Below are positions 29,671-38,987 of a stretch of 38,987 bases of DNA, in pieces (position 1 is the first letter of the stretch; every line of letters starts with the position of its first letter). The notes beneath the pieces were generated by a model. That model was not told the origin of the DNA, made no database searches, and saw only the letters and a list, made by a program, of their open reading frames with translations. The stretch is taken from positions 1-38,987 of the forward strand of contig JAUPTY010000004.1 of the NCBI GenBank assembly GCA_030917845.1. The letters are read 5' to 3'. The stretch comes from Actinomycetota bacterium. GTDB lineage: Bacteria > Actinomycetota > Thermoleophilia > Solirubrobacterales > 70-9. A program made the translations under genes and the position numbers.

Positions 29671-31113
29671 GTGCCCGGTGATGTCTCTGTCGCCCTCATG
29701 TGGTTCCGGAGAGACCTGCGAACCCGTGATCTGCCTGCCCTCGCCGAAGCCGCCCGGGCCGATGCCATTCTCCCCTGCTTCGTCTTCGACGATCGGCTGC
29801 TGACCGGTGGCCGGTTCCCTTCGGCCCGGCGGACTGCCTTCATGCTCGGCTGCCTCGAGTCCCTGCGGAGCGAACTGAGGGATCTGGGGGCCGACCTGAT
29901 CCTCCGCCGCGGCCGCCCGGAGAAACTGATTCCGGAACTGGCCGAAGAAGCCGGAGCTGCTTCGGTGCACTGGACCGGGGACCTCTCCCCCTTCGCCGTG
30001 GCCAGGGATCGCCGGGTGGGCAGCGCGCTCGCGGCAGCGGGGATCACTGCGGTCCCTCACCCGGGTGCCTACATCGCCGATCAGCCACAGGAACTGCGGA
30101 CCGGCCAGGGCCGTCCGTACACGGTTTTCAGTCCCTTCAACAGGAACTGGGCGGAAGTGCCGAGACGCCCGGACGAGGACCGCCCTGCCGCCCTTTCGCT
30201 GGCCGGCGCGCCGGAACCGGGCGAGATGCCCTCACTCGCCGACCTCGGTCTCGAGGCCGATCAGTCGGCCTGGACCGATGCGTTCGAACCAGGCGAAGAG
30301 GCGGCCCGCAAGGCGACCCACAGCTTCCTGAACGACGGCCTTGCCGACTATGACGAGACCCGGAACCGGCCCTCGGGCGGCTCGTCGCGACTTTCCCCCT
30401 GGATCCGCTGGGGCTGCCTCTCGCCTCTGGAGCTGGAAACGAAGCTGGGTCGCCGGCGCGGAAACGGACCAAAGCGCTTCCGCGACGAGCTGGCCTGGCG
30501 GGAGTTCTACGCCAGCGTCCTCGCCAATTTCCCCGAGGTAACGAAGCTGGAGTTCCAGGAGCGTTACCGGGGCACCCTCGACTGGCAGGCGGACGACGAA
30601 CTACTCACCGCCTGGAAGGAAGGGATGACCGGCCACCCGCTGGTTGACGCCGGGATGCGCCAGCTCAAGGCGGAGGGCTGGATGCACAACCGTCTGCGGA
30701 TGGTGGTCGCGTCATTTCTGACCAAGGATCTCCACCTCGACTGGCGCGAAGGCGAGCACCACTTCATGGAAGAACTGCTCGACGGGGACATCGCCTCGAA
30801 CAACGGTGGCTGGCAGTGGGTCGCTTCGACGGGCACGGACCCGGCTCCTTACTTCCAGCGGATGTTCAATCCGATGACCCAGCAGGAGAAGTTCGACCCG
30901 GATGGCGAATATGTGCGCCGGTGGGTTCCGGAACTCGAGGCGGTGCCGGACGAACGCCTGGTCCGACCCTGGGAAATGACTCCTGAAGAGCAGGAGGCTG
31001 CGGGTTGCGTGATCGGACGGGATTACCCGCAACCGGTGGTCGATCATGCCGAGGAAAGAAGATTCGCGATCGAGCGATACCGGGCCGCGGCCGACGCCGG
31101 GTCACCGGAATAG
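29671..31113 (+). CDS. phr: Deoxyribodipyrimidine photolyase (class I cryptochrome/photolyase family)
   Basis: A 480-aa FAD flavoprotein that repairs UV pyrimidine dimers using blue light. The N-terminal alpha/beta domain opens with VALMWFRRDLRTRDLPAL. The C-terminal FAD domain has the diagnostic NNGGWQWVASTGTDPAPYF block, then FNPMTQQEKFDPDGEYVRRWVPEL and LAWREFYASVLANFPEV, very close to E. coli PhrB. Start GTG 29671 is the earliest possible because a stop in the same frame lies at 29650. The next gene starts 9 nt after its TAG. Confidence 0.93.
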   Translation: MPGDVSVALMWFRRDLRTRDLPALAEAARADAILPCFVFDDRLLTGGRFPSARRTAFMLGCLESLRSELRDLGADLILRRGRPEKLIPELAEEAGAASVHWTGDLSPFAVARDRRVGSALAAAGITAVPHPGAYIADQPQELRTGQGRPYTVFSPFNRNWAEVPRRPDEDRPAALSLAGAPEPGEMPSLADLGLEADQSAWTDAFEPGEEAARKATHSFLNDGLADYDETRNRPSGGSSRLSPWIRWGCLSPLELETKLGRRRGNGPKRFRDELAWREFYASVLANFPEVTKLEFQERYRGTLDWQADDELLTAWKEGMTGHPLVDAGMRQLKAEGWMHNRLRMVVASFLTKDLHLDWREGEHHFMEELLDGDIASNNGGWQWVASTGTDPAPYFQRMFNPMTQQEKFDPDGEYVRRWVPELEAVPDERLVRPWEMTPEEQEAAGCVIGRDYPQPVVDHAEERRFAIERYRAAADAGSPE

Positions 31114-31116
31114 GCT
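31111..31116 (+). promoter_or_regulatory. -10 element overlapping the photolyase stop codon
   Basis: TAGGCT begins with the photolyase TAG stop and lies 6 nt before the ATG at 31123, giving the LOG-family gene its own probable leaderless transcript. Confidence 0.4.
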
Positions 31117-31122
31117 GCCCCG

Positions 31123-31836
31123 ATGAACTCGATCCCGATACTTCCGAGCACCTTTGACCAGGAGATCATCCGTTGCGACGAACCGGAGATCCAGGCCGAG
31201 CTTTCCGACCCGGAACGTCTCGAGAAGATCCATCGGGAGTTTGACGAGGGGTTCCGGATCATGGAACCGGTCGGCCCGGCGGTCTGCGTCTTCGGCTCGG
31301 CCCGGACCCGGCCCGGAGATGCCGAATACGAGCAGGCCCGCAGGGTCGGAGCGGGGATCGCCAACCAGGGCTACGGGGTGATCACCGGAGGTGGTCCCGG
31401 CTCCATGGAGGCCGCGAACCGGGGAGCGAAGGACGGCGAAGGGCTTTCGGTCGGGCTCAACATCGAACTTCCGCATGAGCAGTCGGCCAACCCCTTCCTG
31501 GATGTCAGCAAGGAGTTCCACTACTTCTTCGTCCGCAAGCTGATGTTCGTCCGCTATTCGTGGTCGTTCGTGATCTTTCCCGGCGGTTTCGGCACTCTCG
31601 ACGAGATGTTCGAGGTGCTGACCCTGATCCAGACAAACAAGGCGCGGCCCCATCCGGTCGTCCTCGCCGGCACCGATTTCTGGCAGGAACTGATCGAGTG
31701 GATCGCCAAGCGGCTGGCCGGAGAGGGCAGGATCTCGCTCAGCGACATGGAGCTCTTCACGATCTGCGATGAAGATGACGAGATCGTCGAGCAGGCGGTC
31801 AAGGGCCTCCCGCACCTCCCCTACGGCCTGGCATAG
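31123..31836 (+). CDS. LOG family protein (cytokinin riboside 5'-monophosphate phosphoribohydrolase-like)
   Basis: A 237-aa Rossmann-fold protein of the LOG/lysine-decarboxylase-like family, which splits nucleotide 5'-monophosphates into base and ribose phosphate. The two signature motifs are present: GGGPGSMEAANRGA (nucleotide loop) and PGGFGTLDEMFEVLTLIQT (PGGxGTxxE catalytic motif) with the arginine upstream (VRKLMF). The N-terminal 45 residues are a helical extension. The true substrate in bacteria is often unclear. Its start has no Shine-Dalgarno sequence. Confidence 0.9.
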   Translation: MNSIPILPSTFDQEIIRCDEPEIQAELSDPERLEKIHREFDEGFRIMEPVGPAVCVFGSARTRPGDAEYEQARRVGAGIANQGYGVITGGGPGSMEAANRGAKDGEGLSVGLNIELPHEQSANPFLDVSKEFHYFFVRKLMFVRYSWSFVIFPGGFGTLDEMFEVLTLIQTNKARPHPVVLAGTDFWQELIEWIAKRLAGEGRISLSDMELFTICDEDDEIVEQAVKGLPHLPYGLA

Positions 31837-31850
31837 GGCCACCGAACTAC

Positions 31851-31882
31851 ACAACTCACCCGGCACGTAGTGGTCGAGTTGT
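31851..31882. promoter_or_regulatory. Operator-like inverted repeat and -10 at the arsR promoter
   Basis: ACAACTC (31851-31857) and GAGTTGT (31876-31882) are perfect inverted 7-mers with an 18-bp spacer. The right half-site runs into TATGCT (31882-31887), a -10 exactly 6 nt before the arsR ATG. AGTTGTA occurs again before the next operon gene. Autoregulation is likely. Confidence 0.55.
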
Positions 31883-31893
31883 ATGCTGGACCC

Positions 31894-32229
31894 ATGGCCC
31901 TTCCCACTCCCCTTCCTCCGGAACTGGTTGAACTGATCACGGCCCGGTTCAAGTTGCTTTCCGAGCCGATGCGGATCCGCATCCTCGATCAGCTCCGCGA
32001 GGGCGAGCAGAGTGTGGGCGGCCTGGCCGAGCTGCTCGATACGAGTCAGCAGAACGTTTCCAAGCACCTCCAGGCTCTGTATGCCGGCGGCGCAGTCGGC
32101 CGGCGCAAGGACGGGAACACCGTCTACTACGGGATCGCCGACGAGAGCCTGCTCGCGATGTGCGAAGCGGTCTGCGAAGGCGTCGAGCAGCGCATCTCCG
32201 AGCTCAGCCAGATCGTCTCCGGAGTCTGA
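31894..32229 (+). CDS. ArsR-family winged-helix repressor
   Basis: A 111-aa regulator. The winged helix is complete: FKLLSEPMRIRILDQLREGEQSV (20-41), GGLAELLDTSQQNVSKHLQALYAGG (42-66) with the recognition helix, and the wing RRKDGNTVYYGIAD. The metal motif ELCVCDL of ArsR/SmtB alpha-3 is absent, but Cys90 and Cys94 in the last helix (MCEAVC) could sense thiol or metal. It is followed after 87 nt by a DUF2892 protein and an MMPL exporter that share an operator-like 7-mer. I chose ATG 31894 because the -10 TATGCT fits a leaderless start there. Confidence 0.87.
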   Translation: MALPTPLPPELVELITARFKLLSEPMRIRILDQLREGEQSVGGLAELLDTSQQNVSKHLQALYAGGAVGRRKDGNTVYYGIADESLLAMCEAVCEGVEQRISELSQIVSGV

Positions 32230-32285
32230 ACTCCGTGGGCCTGGTTGCGCGGTTGACCTTCTGCTGCTAATCTATTCCACTACTT

Positions 32286-32292
32286 AGTTGTA
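32286..32292 (+). promoter_or_regulatory. Second AGTTGTA operator half-site
   Basis: AGTTGTA, also present at 31877-31883, lies 25 nt before the DUF2892 start inside AGTTGTAAACT. A TTGACC hexamer at 32253-32258 could be the -35 of an internal promoter. Confidence 0.4.
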
Positions 32293-32316
32293 AACTTGTG
32301 TAGAAAGGTGAATCAG

Positions 32317-32565
32317 ATGGCTTCAGGCAATGAGCAGTGCGAGTCCAAGCGGACCTGGCCCCTCGAGAGGGTCCTCTTCGCGATGGCCGGAACCGTCGCC
32401 CTGGTCGGCGGCCTGCTGGCGCTGCTGGTCTCCCCCTGGTTCGCCTTGCTGCCGGTCCTCGCCGGGGTCAATCAGTGGCTCTACGTGATCTTCGGAGCCT
32501 GCCCGGCATCACTGGTCCTGACCCGCGTCACCTCCCTGAAGCCCGCGGCCGGGGCAAACCGATGA
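32317..32565 (+). CDS. DUF2892 (YgaP-like) small membrane protein
   Basis: An 82-aa protein with two membrane segments: FAMAGTVALVGGLLALLVSPW and FALLPVLAGVNQWLYVIFG, ending in CPASLVL. This is the YgaP transmembrane-domain signature (charged N-terminus, then the conserved Cys-Pro-Ala near the second helix end). Family members often accompany rhodanese or ArsR/sulfide-responsive genes. Cys8 and Cys62 are the only cysteines. AAAGG lies about 9 nt before ATG 32317, and its stop overlaps the MMPL start (ATGA), so they are translated together. Confidence 0.8.
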   Translation: MASGNEQCESKRTWPLERVLFAMAGTVALVGGLLALLVSPWFALLPVLAGVNQWLYVIFGACPASLVLTRVTSLKPAAGANR

Positions 32566-34664
32566 AGACCGTCGGGCCGATCGGCCGGCTGGGACGCTGG
32601 ACCACCGAGAACTTTCGCCTGGTCGCGATCGCCTGGCTGGTAGTCGCCATCGGTCTCGGCTTCTTCGCACCGCGAGCCGAGCATGCACTTTCGGGCGCTG
32701 GCTGGGAAGCAACCGGTTCCGAGTCGGTCGATGTGCGCGAACTCGTCGACGAGCAGTTCGGGGGCATGTCTTCCTCCGCTCTGATGGTCGTCGTCCACAG
32801 TGACGACTCGACCTTCGGCAGCCCCGCCTTCGACCGGAAGGTGGACCAGGCAGCAGTCGTGCTCCGCGAATCCGAAGACGTGAAGGCCGTCGTCCTCCCC
32901 TCCAGGAAGAGCTGGGTCTCGGCCGACGGACACACCGCCGTGATCCAGGCCGGAGCGGCCTCCGATTCAAACCAGATGGTCCGCGCCGCCGATGACCTGA
33001 AGGTCGAACTCAATGCCCTTCAGTCAGACGGGACCACCGTCTCCCTGACCGGCGCCTCGGGCATGTGGTCCGACTTCAATCAGGCCAACAAGGAAGCCAT
33101 GATGAAGTCCGAGCTGATCTCCTGGCCGGTCACCCTGCTGATCCTGGTCCTGGCCTTCGGCTCTCTAGTCGCCGCCGGCCTTCCCCTGATGCTGACCATC
33201 CTCGGCCTCGTGGCCGCGGCCGGATCCCTGTACCTCGGAGCGCAGATCTTCGATATCTCGATCTGGGCGATGAACTTCGCAATGATGTTCGCCCTCGCCC
33301 TGGGGATCGACTACGCGCTTTTCATCGTCTACCGGTTCCGGGGATCGCTGGCCTCGAACGAAACGACCGGTGATGCGATTGCGGAAACGATGGACACCGC
33401 TGGCAAGGCGGTCCTCTTTTCCGGCGTCACGGTTCTGATTTCCCTCAGCGCAGTGCTTCTGGTGCCGAGCCCGGCTTTCAGGTCGATGGCGATCGGCGTG
33501 ATGCTGGCCGTGGCCTTCGTGCTCGCCGCTTCCCTGACCCTCCTGCCCGGCGTGCTCGGCAAGCTCGGGCACCGGGTCAACAAGCTGAGCCTGCCCTGGG
33601 TGCACACCGGAGAGCATCGTTCCCCGCGCTTCGCGGCCTGGGGCGAGAGGATCTGGCGCCGCCCCCTGCTCTTCGGCCTGCCCGCGCTGGCGATCCTGGT
33701 CGCCCTGATCGTGCCCGTGTTCTCGCTCGACACCGGCATGCCCTCGATCAAGGTCGTTCCCGAAGGTGATGGCGCCAGGGTCGGCTACGAACAGATTTCC
33801 GAATCGTTCGGCCCGGGCGCGCCGGGAACCCTGCAGGTTGTTGCCCCCAATGGCGAAGCAACCCAAACCGTCCAGGGACTCGGCTCTGACCAGGGCATCG
33901 CCGGAGTCATGGTTGCCGGGCAGAGCCCGCAGGGAGTGACGCTGATCGCCGCAACCCCCACCGTCGACCCCTCCGACCCCGCGTTGGGAACGACAATCGA
34001 CCGGCTGCGAAACGACCTTCCTGCCGGAACGCTGGTCGGCGGAGCGGCGGCCGAGAACCACGATCTCGAGACTGCTCTGGGTGACACCACCGCCCCGGCC
34101 ATCGCGATAATCATGGCCCTGGGATTCCTGTTGCTGCTGGTCGCCCTGCGGGCACCTCTCCTCGCCGCAATCGCGGTGCTGACGAACCTGCTGGCCGTCG
34201 GGGCAGCCTTCGGTGTCGCCAAGCTGATCTTCCAGGACGGCAACCTGACCAGTCTGCTCGGCTTCGAATCACAGGGATTCCTCGACGCCTGGGCACCCGT
34301 CTTCTTCTTCGCCATGGTCTTCGCGATATCGATGGACTACTCGGTATTCCTGCTGAGCTCGGCCCGCGAGCACTGGGAGAAATCCGGTGATGCGAAGGAA
34401 GCGCTGGTCGGCGGTCTCGCCCACTCCGGCCGGGTCGTATTCGCGGCCGCCGGCGTGATGATCGCGGTCTTCTTCACCTTCGCCCTCTCCGGCCCCCTGC
34501 CGCCCAGGGAGATGGGGATCATCCTCGGTGTCGCGGTACTGCTCGACGCAGCGCTGGTCCGATTGCTGCTGCTGCCGGTCTTGATGAGACTGGCCGGAAC
34601 CCGGCTCTGGTGGATCCCGAAGTGGCTGGACCGCCACCTGCCCAAGGTCTCATTCGGGCACTGA
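32562..34664 (+). CDS. MMPL/RND-type efflux transporter
   Basis: A 700-aa transporter with two repeats of one helix, a large extracytoplasmic domain and five helices. The first helix is FRLVAIAWLVVAIGLGFF. GLPLMLTILGLVAAAGSLYLG and FAMMFALALGIDYALFIVYRFR contain the MMPL GxDYALF proton-relay motif, repeated in the second half as AISMDYSVFLLSSAREH. ANKEAMMKSELISWPVTLLILVL and the ending LPVLMRLAG are also typical. It uses the proton gradient to export lipids or toxic compounds. The ATGA overlap with DUF2892 and the upstream ArsR repressor suggest an inducible detoxification operon. The frame is open upstream of the ATG but out of phase with the real preceding gene. Confidence 0.92.
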   Translation: MKTVGPIGRLGRWTTENFRLVAIAWLVVAIGLGFFAPRAEHALSGAGWEATGSESVDVRELVDEQFGGMSSSALMVVVHSDDSTFGSPAFDRKVDQAAVVLRESEDVKAVVLPSRKSWVSADGHTAVIQAGAASDSNQMVRAADDLKVELNALQSDGTTVSLTGASGMWSDFNQANKEAMMKSELISWPVTLLILVLAFGSLVAAGLPLMLTILGLVAAAGSLYLGAQIFDISIWAMNFAMMFALALGIDYALFIVYRFRGSLASNETTGDAIAETMDTAGKAVLFSGVTVLISLSAVLLVPSPAFRSMAIGVMLAVAFVLAASLTLLPGVLGKLGHRVNKLSLPWVHTGEHRSPRFAAWGERIWRRPLLFGLPALAILVALIVPVFSLDTGMPSIKVVPEGDGARVGYEQISESFGPGAPGTLQVVAPNGEATQTVQGLGSDQGIAGVMVAGQSPQGVTLIAATPTVDPSDPALGTTIDRLRNDLPAGTLVGGAAAENHDLETALGDTTAPAIAIIMALGFLLLLVALRAPLLAAIAVLTNLLAVGAAFGVAKLIFQDGNLTSLLGFESQGFLDAWAPVFFFAMVFAISMDYSVFLLSSAREHWEKSGDAKEALVGGLAHSGRVVFAAAGVMIAVFFTFALSGPLPPREMGIILGVAVLLDAALVRLLLLPVLMRLAGTRLWWIPKWLDRHLPKVSFGH

Positions 34665-34669
34665 CCGGT

Positions 34670-35449
34670 TCAGGAACCGTGTTCGACCCGGGCGATCGCT
34701 TCGTGGGTGTTGGTCGCCAGGTCGGGAGAACCCAGTTCCAGTCCGGGTGGCAGTTCGACATGAAGGTCGTCCGCATGCTGGACCCTGACGGTTCCCGAAT
34801 CGATGGTCAGGTCGAGAACATGACCACCGCGCCGAAGGGCGTGGTCGGCGAAATGGAAGTGGTACCCCCCGATCTCCACCCCTTCGGCCCAGGCGGGGAA
34901 GCGGAATCCGATCAGGGTTCCGTCGGCCGGACCCAGTTCAAAGACGTTCTGGTCAGCCACGACTTCCGGCAGTGACCGGTACGGTGCCCGCTGCTTTGGT
35001 ACCGAGCGCGCCTTGACCGCAGAGAACCGTCCTTCGATCCGGAAGGCGGCGACCGGTGCGACCGAACGGTCCCTGTCCAGCAGCGACTGAAGTTCCTCCA
35101 GACCGAGCGGCTCCTCGACCTCGAAACTGGTCTCCGACTCGAACCGCGTGACCAGCGCGAAGGGAGTCCGCTCCTCCGGACCGATCTCGTTCAGGTCACC
35201 ATTCACGTCGGCCCGGAAGAACCGTCCGTCGAAAGCGATCATCTCGCCGTCGAGCCCGTTCAGGGTCCCGAGACCGGTGTCACCCTCACGGGCGAGCTCG
35301 GCGAAGGTGAGGTCACCGTCGTAGGCACCATCGAGCAGGGCCGAAACGGTCGAGGCCTGAAACAGGGCATGGTCATCGTGTCCGGCGTGAAGATCCTCGT
35401 GGCGCAGTGCTTCCACGTGGAGCGACCGGATGGTCGTTTCCTCGATCAA
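34670..35449 (-). CDS. alsD: Alpha-acetolactate decarboxylase
   Basis: A 259-aa zinc enzyme that converts acetolactate to acetoin. The metal site is clear: GGYHFHFADHALRRGGHVLDL gives His197, His199 and His210 in the H-x-H-x10-H family pattern. The N-terminal half has FQASTVSALLDGAYDGDLTFAEL and GLGTLNGLDGEMIAFDG, both standard family blocks. TTG 35449 is the start: GGAG lies 8 nt before it, and the TTGA overlap with the phosphatase stop couples them. No acetolactate synthase gene is in the window, so it may serve carbon overflow, pH control or branched-chain amino acid balance. Confidence 0.92.
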   Translation of the reverse strand: MIEETTIRSLHVEALRHEDLHAGHDDHALFQASTVSALLDGAYDGDLTFAELAREGDTGLGTLNGLDGEMIAFDGRFFRADVNGDLNEIGPEERTPFALVTRFESETSFEVEEPLGLEELQSLLDRDRSVAPVAAFRIEGRFSAVKARSVPKQRAPYRSLPEVVADQNVFELGPADGTLIGFRFPAWAEGVEIGGYHFHFADHALRRGGHVLDLTIDSGTVRVQHADDLHVELPPGLELGSPDLATNTHEAIARVEHGS

Positions 35450-35895
35450 GTCCGGATCTCCGCCAGCACCACGGCGCAGCCCCGCTCGAGGATGTCGAGG
35501 ACCTCGTCGAAGCCGTCGTCGCCACCGTAATAGGGGTCCGGCACATCGAGTTCTCCTTCGCCGGCCAGCTCCCGGAAGAGCCTGACCTTCGAAGGATCCG
35601 CGCCGTCCATCATCAAAAGATCGGCATGGTTGGAGCGGTCCATGGCGAGAATCAGATCGAACTCCTCGAAGTCCTCAGCCCGGACCTGGCGGGCCGCACC
35701 CCCGATCGAGACTCCGCGTTCGGTGGCCGCCGCGATCGCCCTGGGATCGGCGGGATTGCCGACGTGCCAGTCGCCGGTACCGGCGGAATCGATCTCGAAG
35801 CCTTCAAGGCCTTCCGCTTCGATCTGTCCACGCATCACCGCTTCCGCAGATGGAGACCGGCAGATGTTGCCGAGGCAAACGAAGAGTATCCGCAA
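35446..35895 (-). CDS. Low-molecular-weight protein-tyrosine-phosphatase
   Basis: A 149-aa cytoplasmic phosphatase. The P-loop CLGNICRS at residues 7-14 (Cys7 nucleophile, Arg13) opens the protein, and the general-acid segment DVPDPYYGG is near residue 118. It could act on wall-polymer kinases or as an arsenate reductase-like enzyme; the DPYYGG loop favours tyrosine phosphatase. The start appears to be TTG 35895, 11 nt after the preceding coiled-coil gene, so they form an operon with alsD downstream. Confidence 0.93.
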   Translation of the reverse strand: MRILFVCLGNICRSPSAEAVMRGQIEAEGLEGFEIDSAGTGDWHVGNPADPRAIAAATERGVSIGGAARQVRAEDFEEFDLILAMDRSNHADLLMMDGADPSKVRLFRELAGEGELDVPDPYYGGDDGFDEVLDILERGCAVVLAEIRT

Positions 35896-35906
35896 CGCCG
35901 GCCCGT

Positions 35907-36401
35907 TTACTCGATGAATCCGCGCAGGTTTGCGACCTGGCGCTGAAGCTGCTGGACCTGGTTGTTGGTCTTGTTGATCCGCTGATTGAGCTGCTGGAAC
36001 TCGCTAGCCTGCTCGTTCTCGACCTGGTTGAGCTCGCTGCTCAGCTCGTTGTCGCGGTTCTTGAGCGTGTTCACCTGGTTGCGCAGCCTGCGGTTCTGTC
36101 GCCTCAGCTTCTTGATCGACTTGTGGTTGCCGTTGATCTTCTGCAGCAGGTTCTTCTCGCCCCTGGTCAACTGGGCAACGAACTTCTCCGCGTCAGACTT
36201 CTGGCTGGCCTCGATCGAGTCCTGCCTGGTCTGGGCTTCCTGGAACTTCTCTTCGACCAGGGCCTGAACCTGGCTGGTCGTCTCCGTGTCCGAATCGACC
36301 GCGTCCTTGGCGTTATATGCGGTGATGGTGCCGAGGATGCCGAGAAGGATCCCGACGACGCCGAAGACGATTGCGAGGGTTGCTTTGGTGTTGCCGCTCA
36401 T
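35907..36401 (-). CDS. Single-TM coiled-coil protein
   Basis: A 164-aa protein with a membrane helix at residues 9-29 (AIVFGVVGILLGILGTITAY) and a long continuous coiled coil to the end (ETTSQVQALVEEKFQEAQTR, then IKKLRRQNRRLRNQVNTLKN, then FQQLNQRINKTNNQVQQLQR). No catalytic residues are evident. TAGGGT (36409-36414 on the minus strand) lies 7 nt before the ATG, with no Shine-Dalgarno, so it is likely leaderless. The same plan, TM then coiled coil, is seen at 29083-29520. Confidence 0.75.
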   Translation of the reverse strand: MSGNTKATLAIVFGVVGILLGILGTITAYNAKDAVDSDTETTSQVQALVEEKFQEAQTRQDSIEASQKSDAEKFVAQLTRGEKNLLQKINGNHKSIKKLRRQNRRLRNQVNTLKNRDNELSSELNQVENEQASEFQQLNQRINKTNNQVQQLQRQVANLRGFIE

Positions 36402-36505
36402 GGCGCTGACCCTAGAGCAACAGGAGCCAGTCCGCCTCTATTTGCGGATAGTGAAGTCGACTGACCCGGACTGCGAGCCAGCGGCCAAGCCCTGCGCCGT
36501 GGCTG

Positions 36506-36730
36506 CTAGAGCTTCAGAAGGAGAATCGTGTTCAGCGCGAACAGGATCGCCGTGGCGACCGTTGCGCGGTCGAGGTTCTGCTCGACCATGGAACCGCCGC
36601 CGACCGAAGAGCCGCCGCCACCGATGCCGAAAGCACCGGAGAGTCCCGCATCCTTGCCCGAGTGCAGGAGCACCAGGAAAATCAGGAGCACGGAAAGGAA
36701 AACCTGTATGACAGCCATGATCGTGAACAT
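36506..36730 (-). CDS. secG: Preprotein translocase subunit SecG
   Basis: A 74-aa two-helix membrane protein, the third subunit of SecYEG. First helix FTIMAVIQVFLSVLLIFLVLLH, then the glycine-rich loop GLSGAFGIGGGGSSVGGGS, then ATVATAILFALNTILLLK: the usual SecG layout, including HSGKDAGLSGAF. Start ATG 36730 lies 9 nt after TAGAAT, a -10 that overlaps the stop of the preceding gene; ATG 36718 is possible. There is no Shine-Dalgarno sequence. Confidence 0.9.
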   Translation of the reverse strand: MFTIMAVIQVFLSVLLIFLVLLHSGKDAGLSGAFGIGGGGSSVGGGSMVEQNLDRATVATAILFALNTILLLKL

Positions 36731-36742
36731 CGGCCCGCGATT

Positions 36743-37017
36743 CTAGCTTTCTTTGCCTCTGAGTGCCTCGAGGCGGTCGAGAATGGCAACCGCCTCCCTT
36801 CTCAGTTCGGCATCGAGCTCAGTGAAGTCCTCTTCGGAAAGCTTGCCTGACTCACGGTCGATTCCGGCGTCGCGGATCTCCCGGTACTTGGCTTCCCGCG
36901 CCGCTTCCAATGCGGCGATCTCGGGATCCTCGGTCTCCGAAGCCGACTTCCCTCGCCAGAACGGCATGGTCACGAAGGCTCCCACCAGCAAGAGCAGGAC
37001 GATGAACCAGACCGCGA

Positions 37018-37021
<4 letters not shown>
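36743..37021 (-). CDS. CcmI-like small membrane protein
   Basis: A 92-aa protein: an N-terminal membrane helix (VWFIVLLLLVGAFVTMPFW), then a charged coiled coil IAALEAAREAKYREIRDAGIDRESGKLSEEDFTELDAEL (a split of the pattern E-A-R-E-A-K-x-R-E-I-R-D plus GKLSEEDF) as in the N-terminal part of the cytochrome c biogenesis protein CcmI/CycH. The TPR part of full-length CcmI is missing. It overlaps ccmF by 4 nt (ATGA), which supports a role in cytochrome c haem ligation, perhaps presenting the apocytochrome. Confidence 0.75.

Positions 37022-38987
<1,966 letters not shown>

Overview
The window looks like a chromosomal segment of a high-GC actinobacterium, most likely of the class Thermoleophilia (Solirubrobacter/Conexibacter-like). 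This placement is an inference from several things seen together: strongly GC-biased codons, an actinobacterial SOS box (CGAAC-N4-GTTCG) in front of lexA, a c-di-AMP riboswitch ahead of an RlpA-type cell-wall gene, TANNNT -10 elements 6-9 nt before start codons (leaderless transcription), and secreted repeat proteins that belong to no family I can name.

Layout of the left flank (1-18059). An NDP-forming acyl-CoA synthetase operon (SucC/SucD-like plus a tiny Cys-rich protein) faces a zinc-ribbon protein. Then come an acyl-CoA synthetase, a class III aminotransferase with an L7/L12-like small partner, a large secreted protein with RTX-like and LIANDGAS repeats, a polytopic membrane protein, a DUF255/thioredoxin-domain protein with a SnoaL-like partner, a GlnA-type glutamine synthetase divergent from a cysteine-less AhpD-like protein, a secreted protein, and an RlpA/peptidoglycan-binding protein under a c-di-AMP riboswitch. 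The RNase P RNA, a hairpin-rich gene-free stretch, lexA with two SOS boxes, and tRNA-Leu(GAG) follow.

Genomic island (18052-26820). An 8.8-kb, visibly less GC-rich element sits at the 3' end of tRNA-Leu and is bounded by a 17-bp direct repeat (CCGCACCATACGTTTGA). Its recombinase survives only as a broken serine-recombinase tail. The cargo is defence-like. A leftward set holds an AlpA/MerR-like HTH protein, an McrB-like AAA+ protein, and a PUA/EVE-like protein with an Mrr-like nuclease domain. A rightward set holds a beta-class DNA methyltransferase overlapping a DUF2357/McrC-like nuclease. Next to them are a small leftward gene pair (one with a possible Cys-His-Asp triad), a HEPN-motif protein and a small winged-helix protein. 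The core is reminiscent of LlaJI-type restriction-modification but has an extra PUA-Mrr component, and it is the best candidate here for an undescribed system.

Right flank (26821-38987). It opens with the tRNA gene's displaced native terminator. Then come a secreted beta-propeller protein, a secreted T4-type lysozyme, a one-TM coiled-coil protein, a DNA photolyase preceded by a 13-codon leader ORF, a LOG-family phosphoribohydrolase, and an ArsR regulator/DUF2892/MMPL exporter module with shared operator-like sequences. Leftward genes follow: alpha-acetolactate decarboxylase, low-molecular-weight tyrosine phosphatase, another one-TM coiled-coil protein, SecG, a CcmI-like protein and CcmF (cytochrome c maturation), which runs off the window end.
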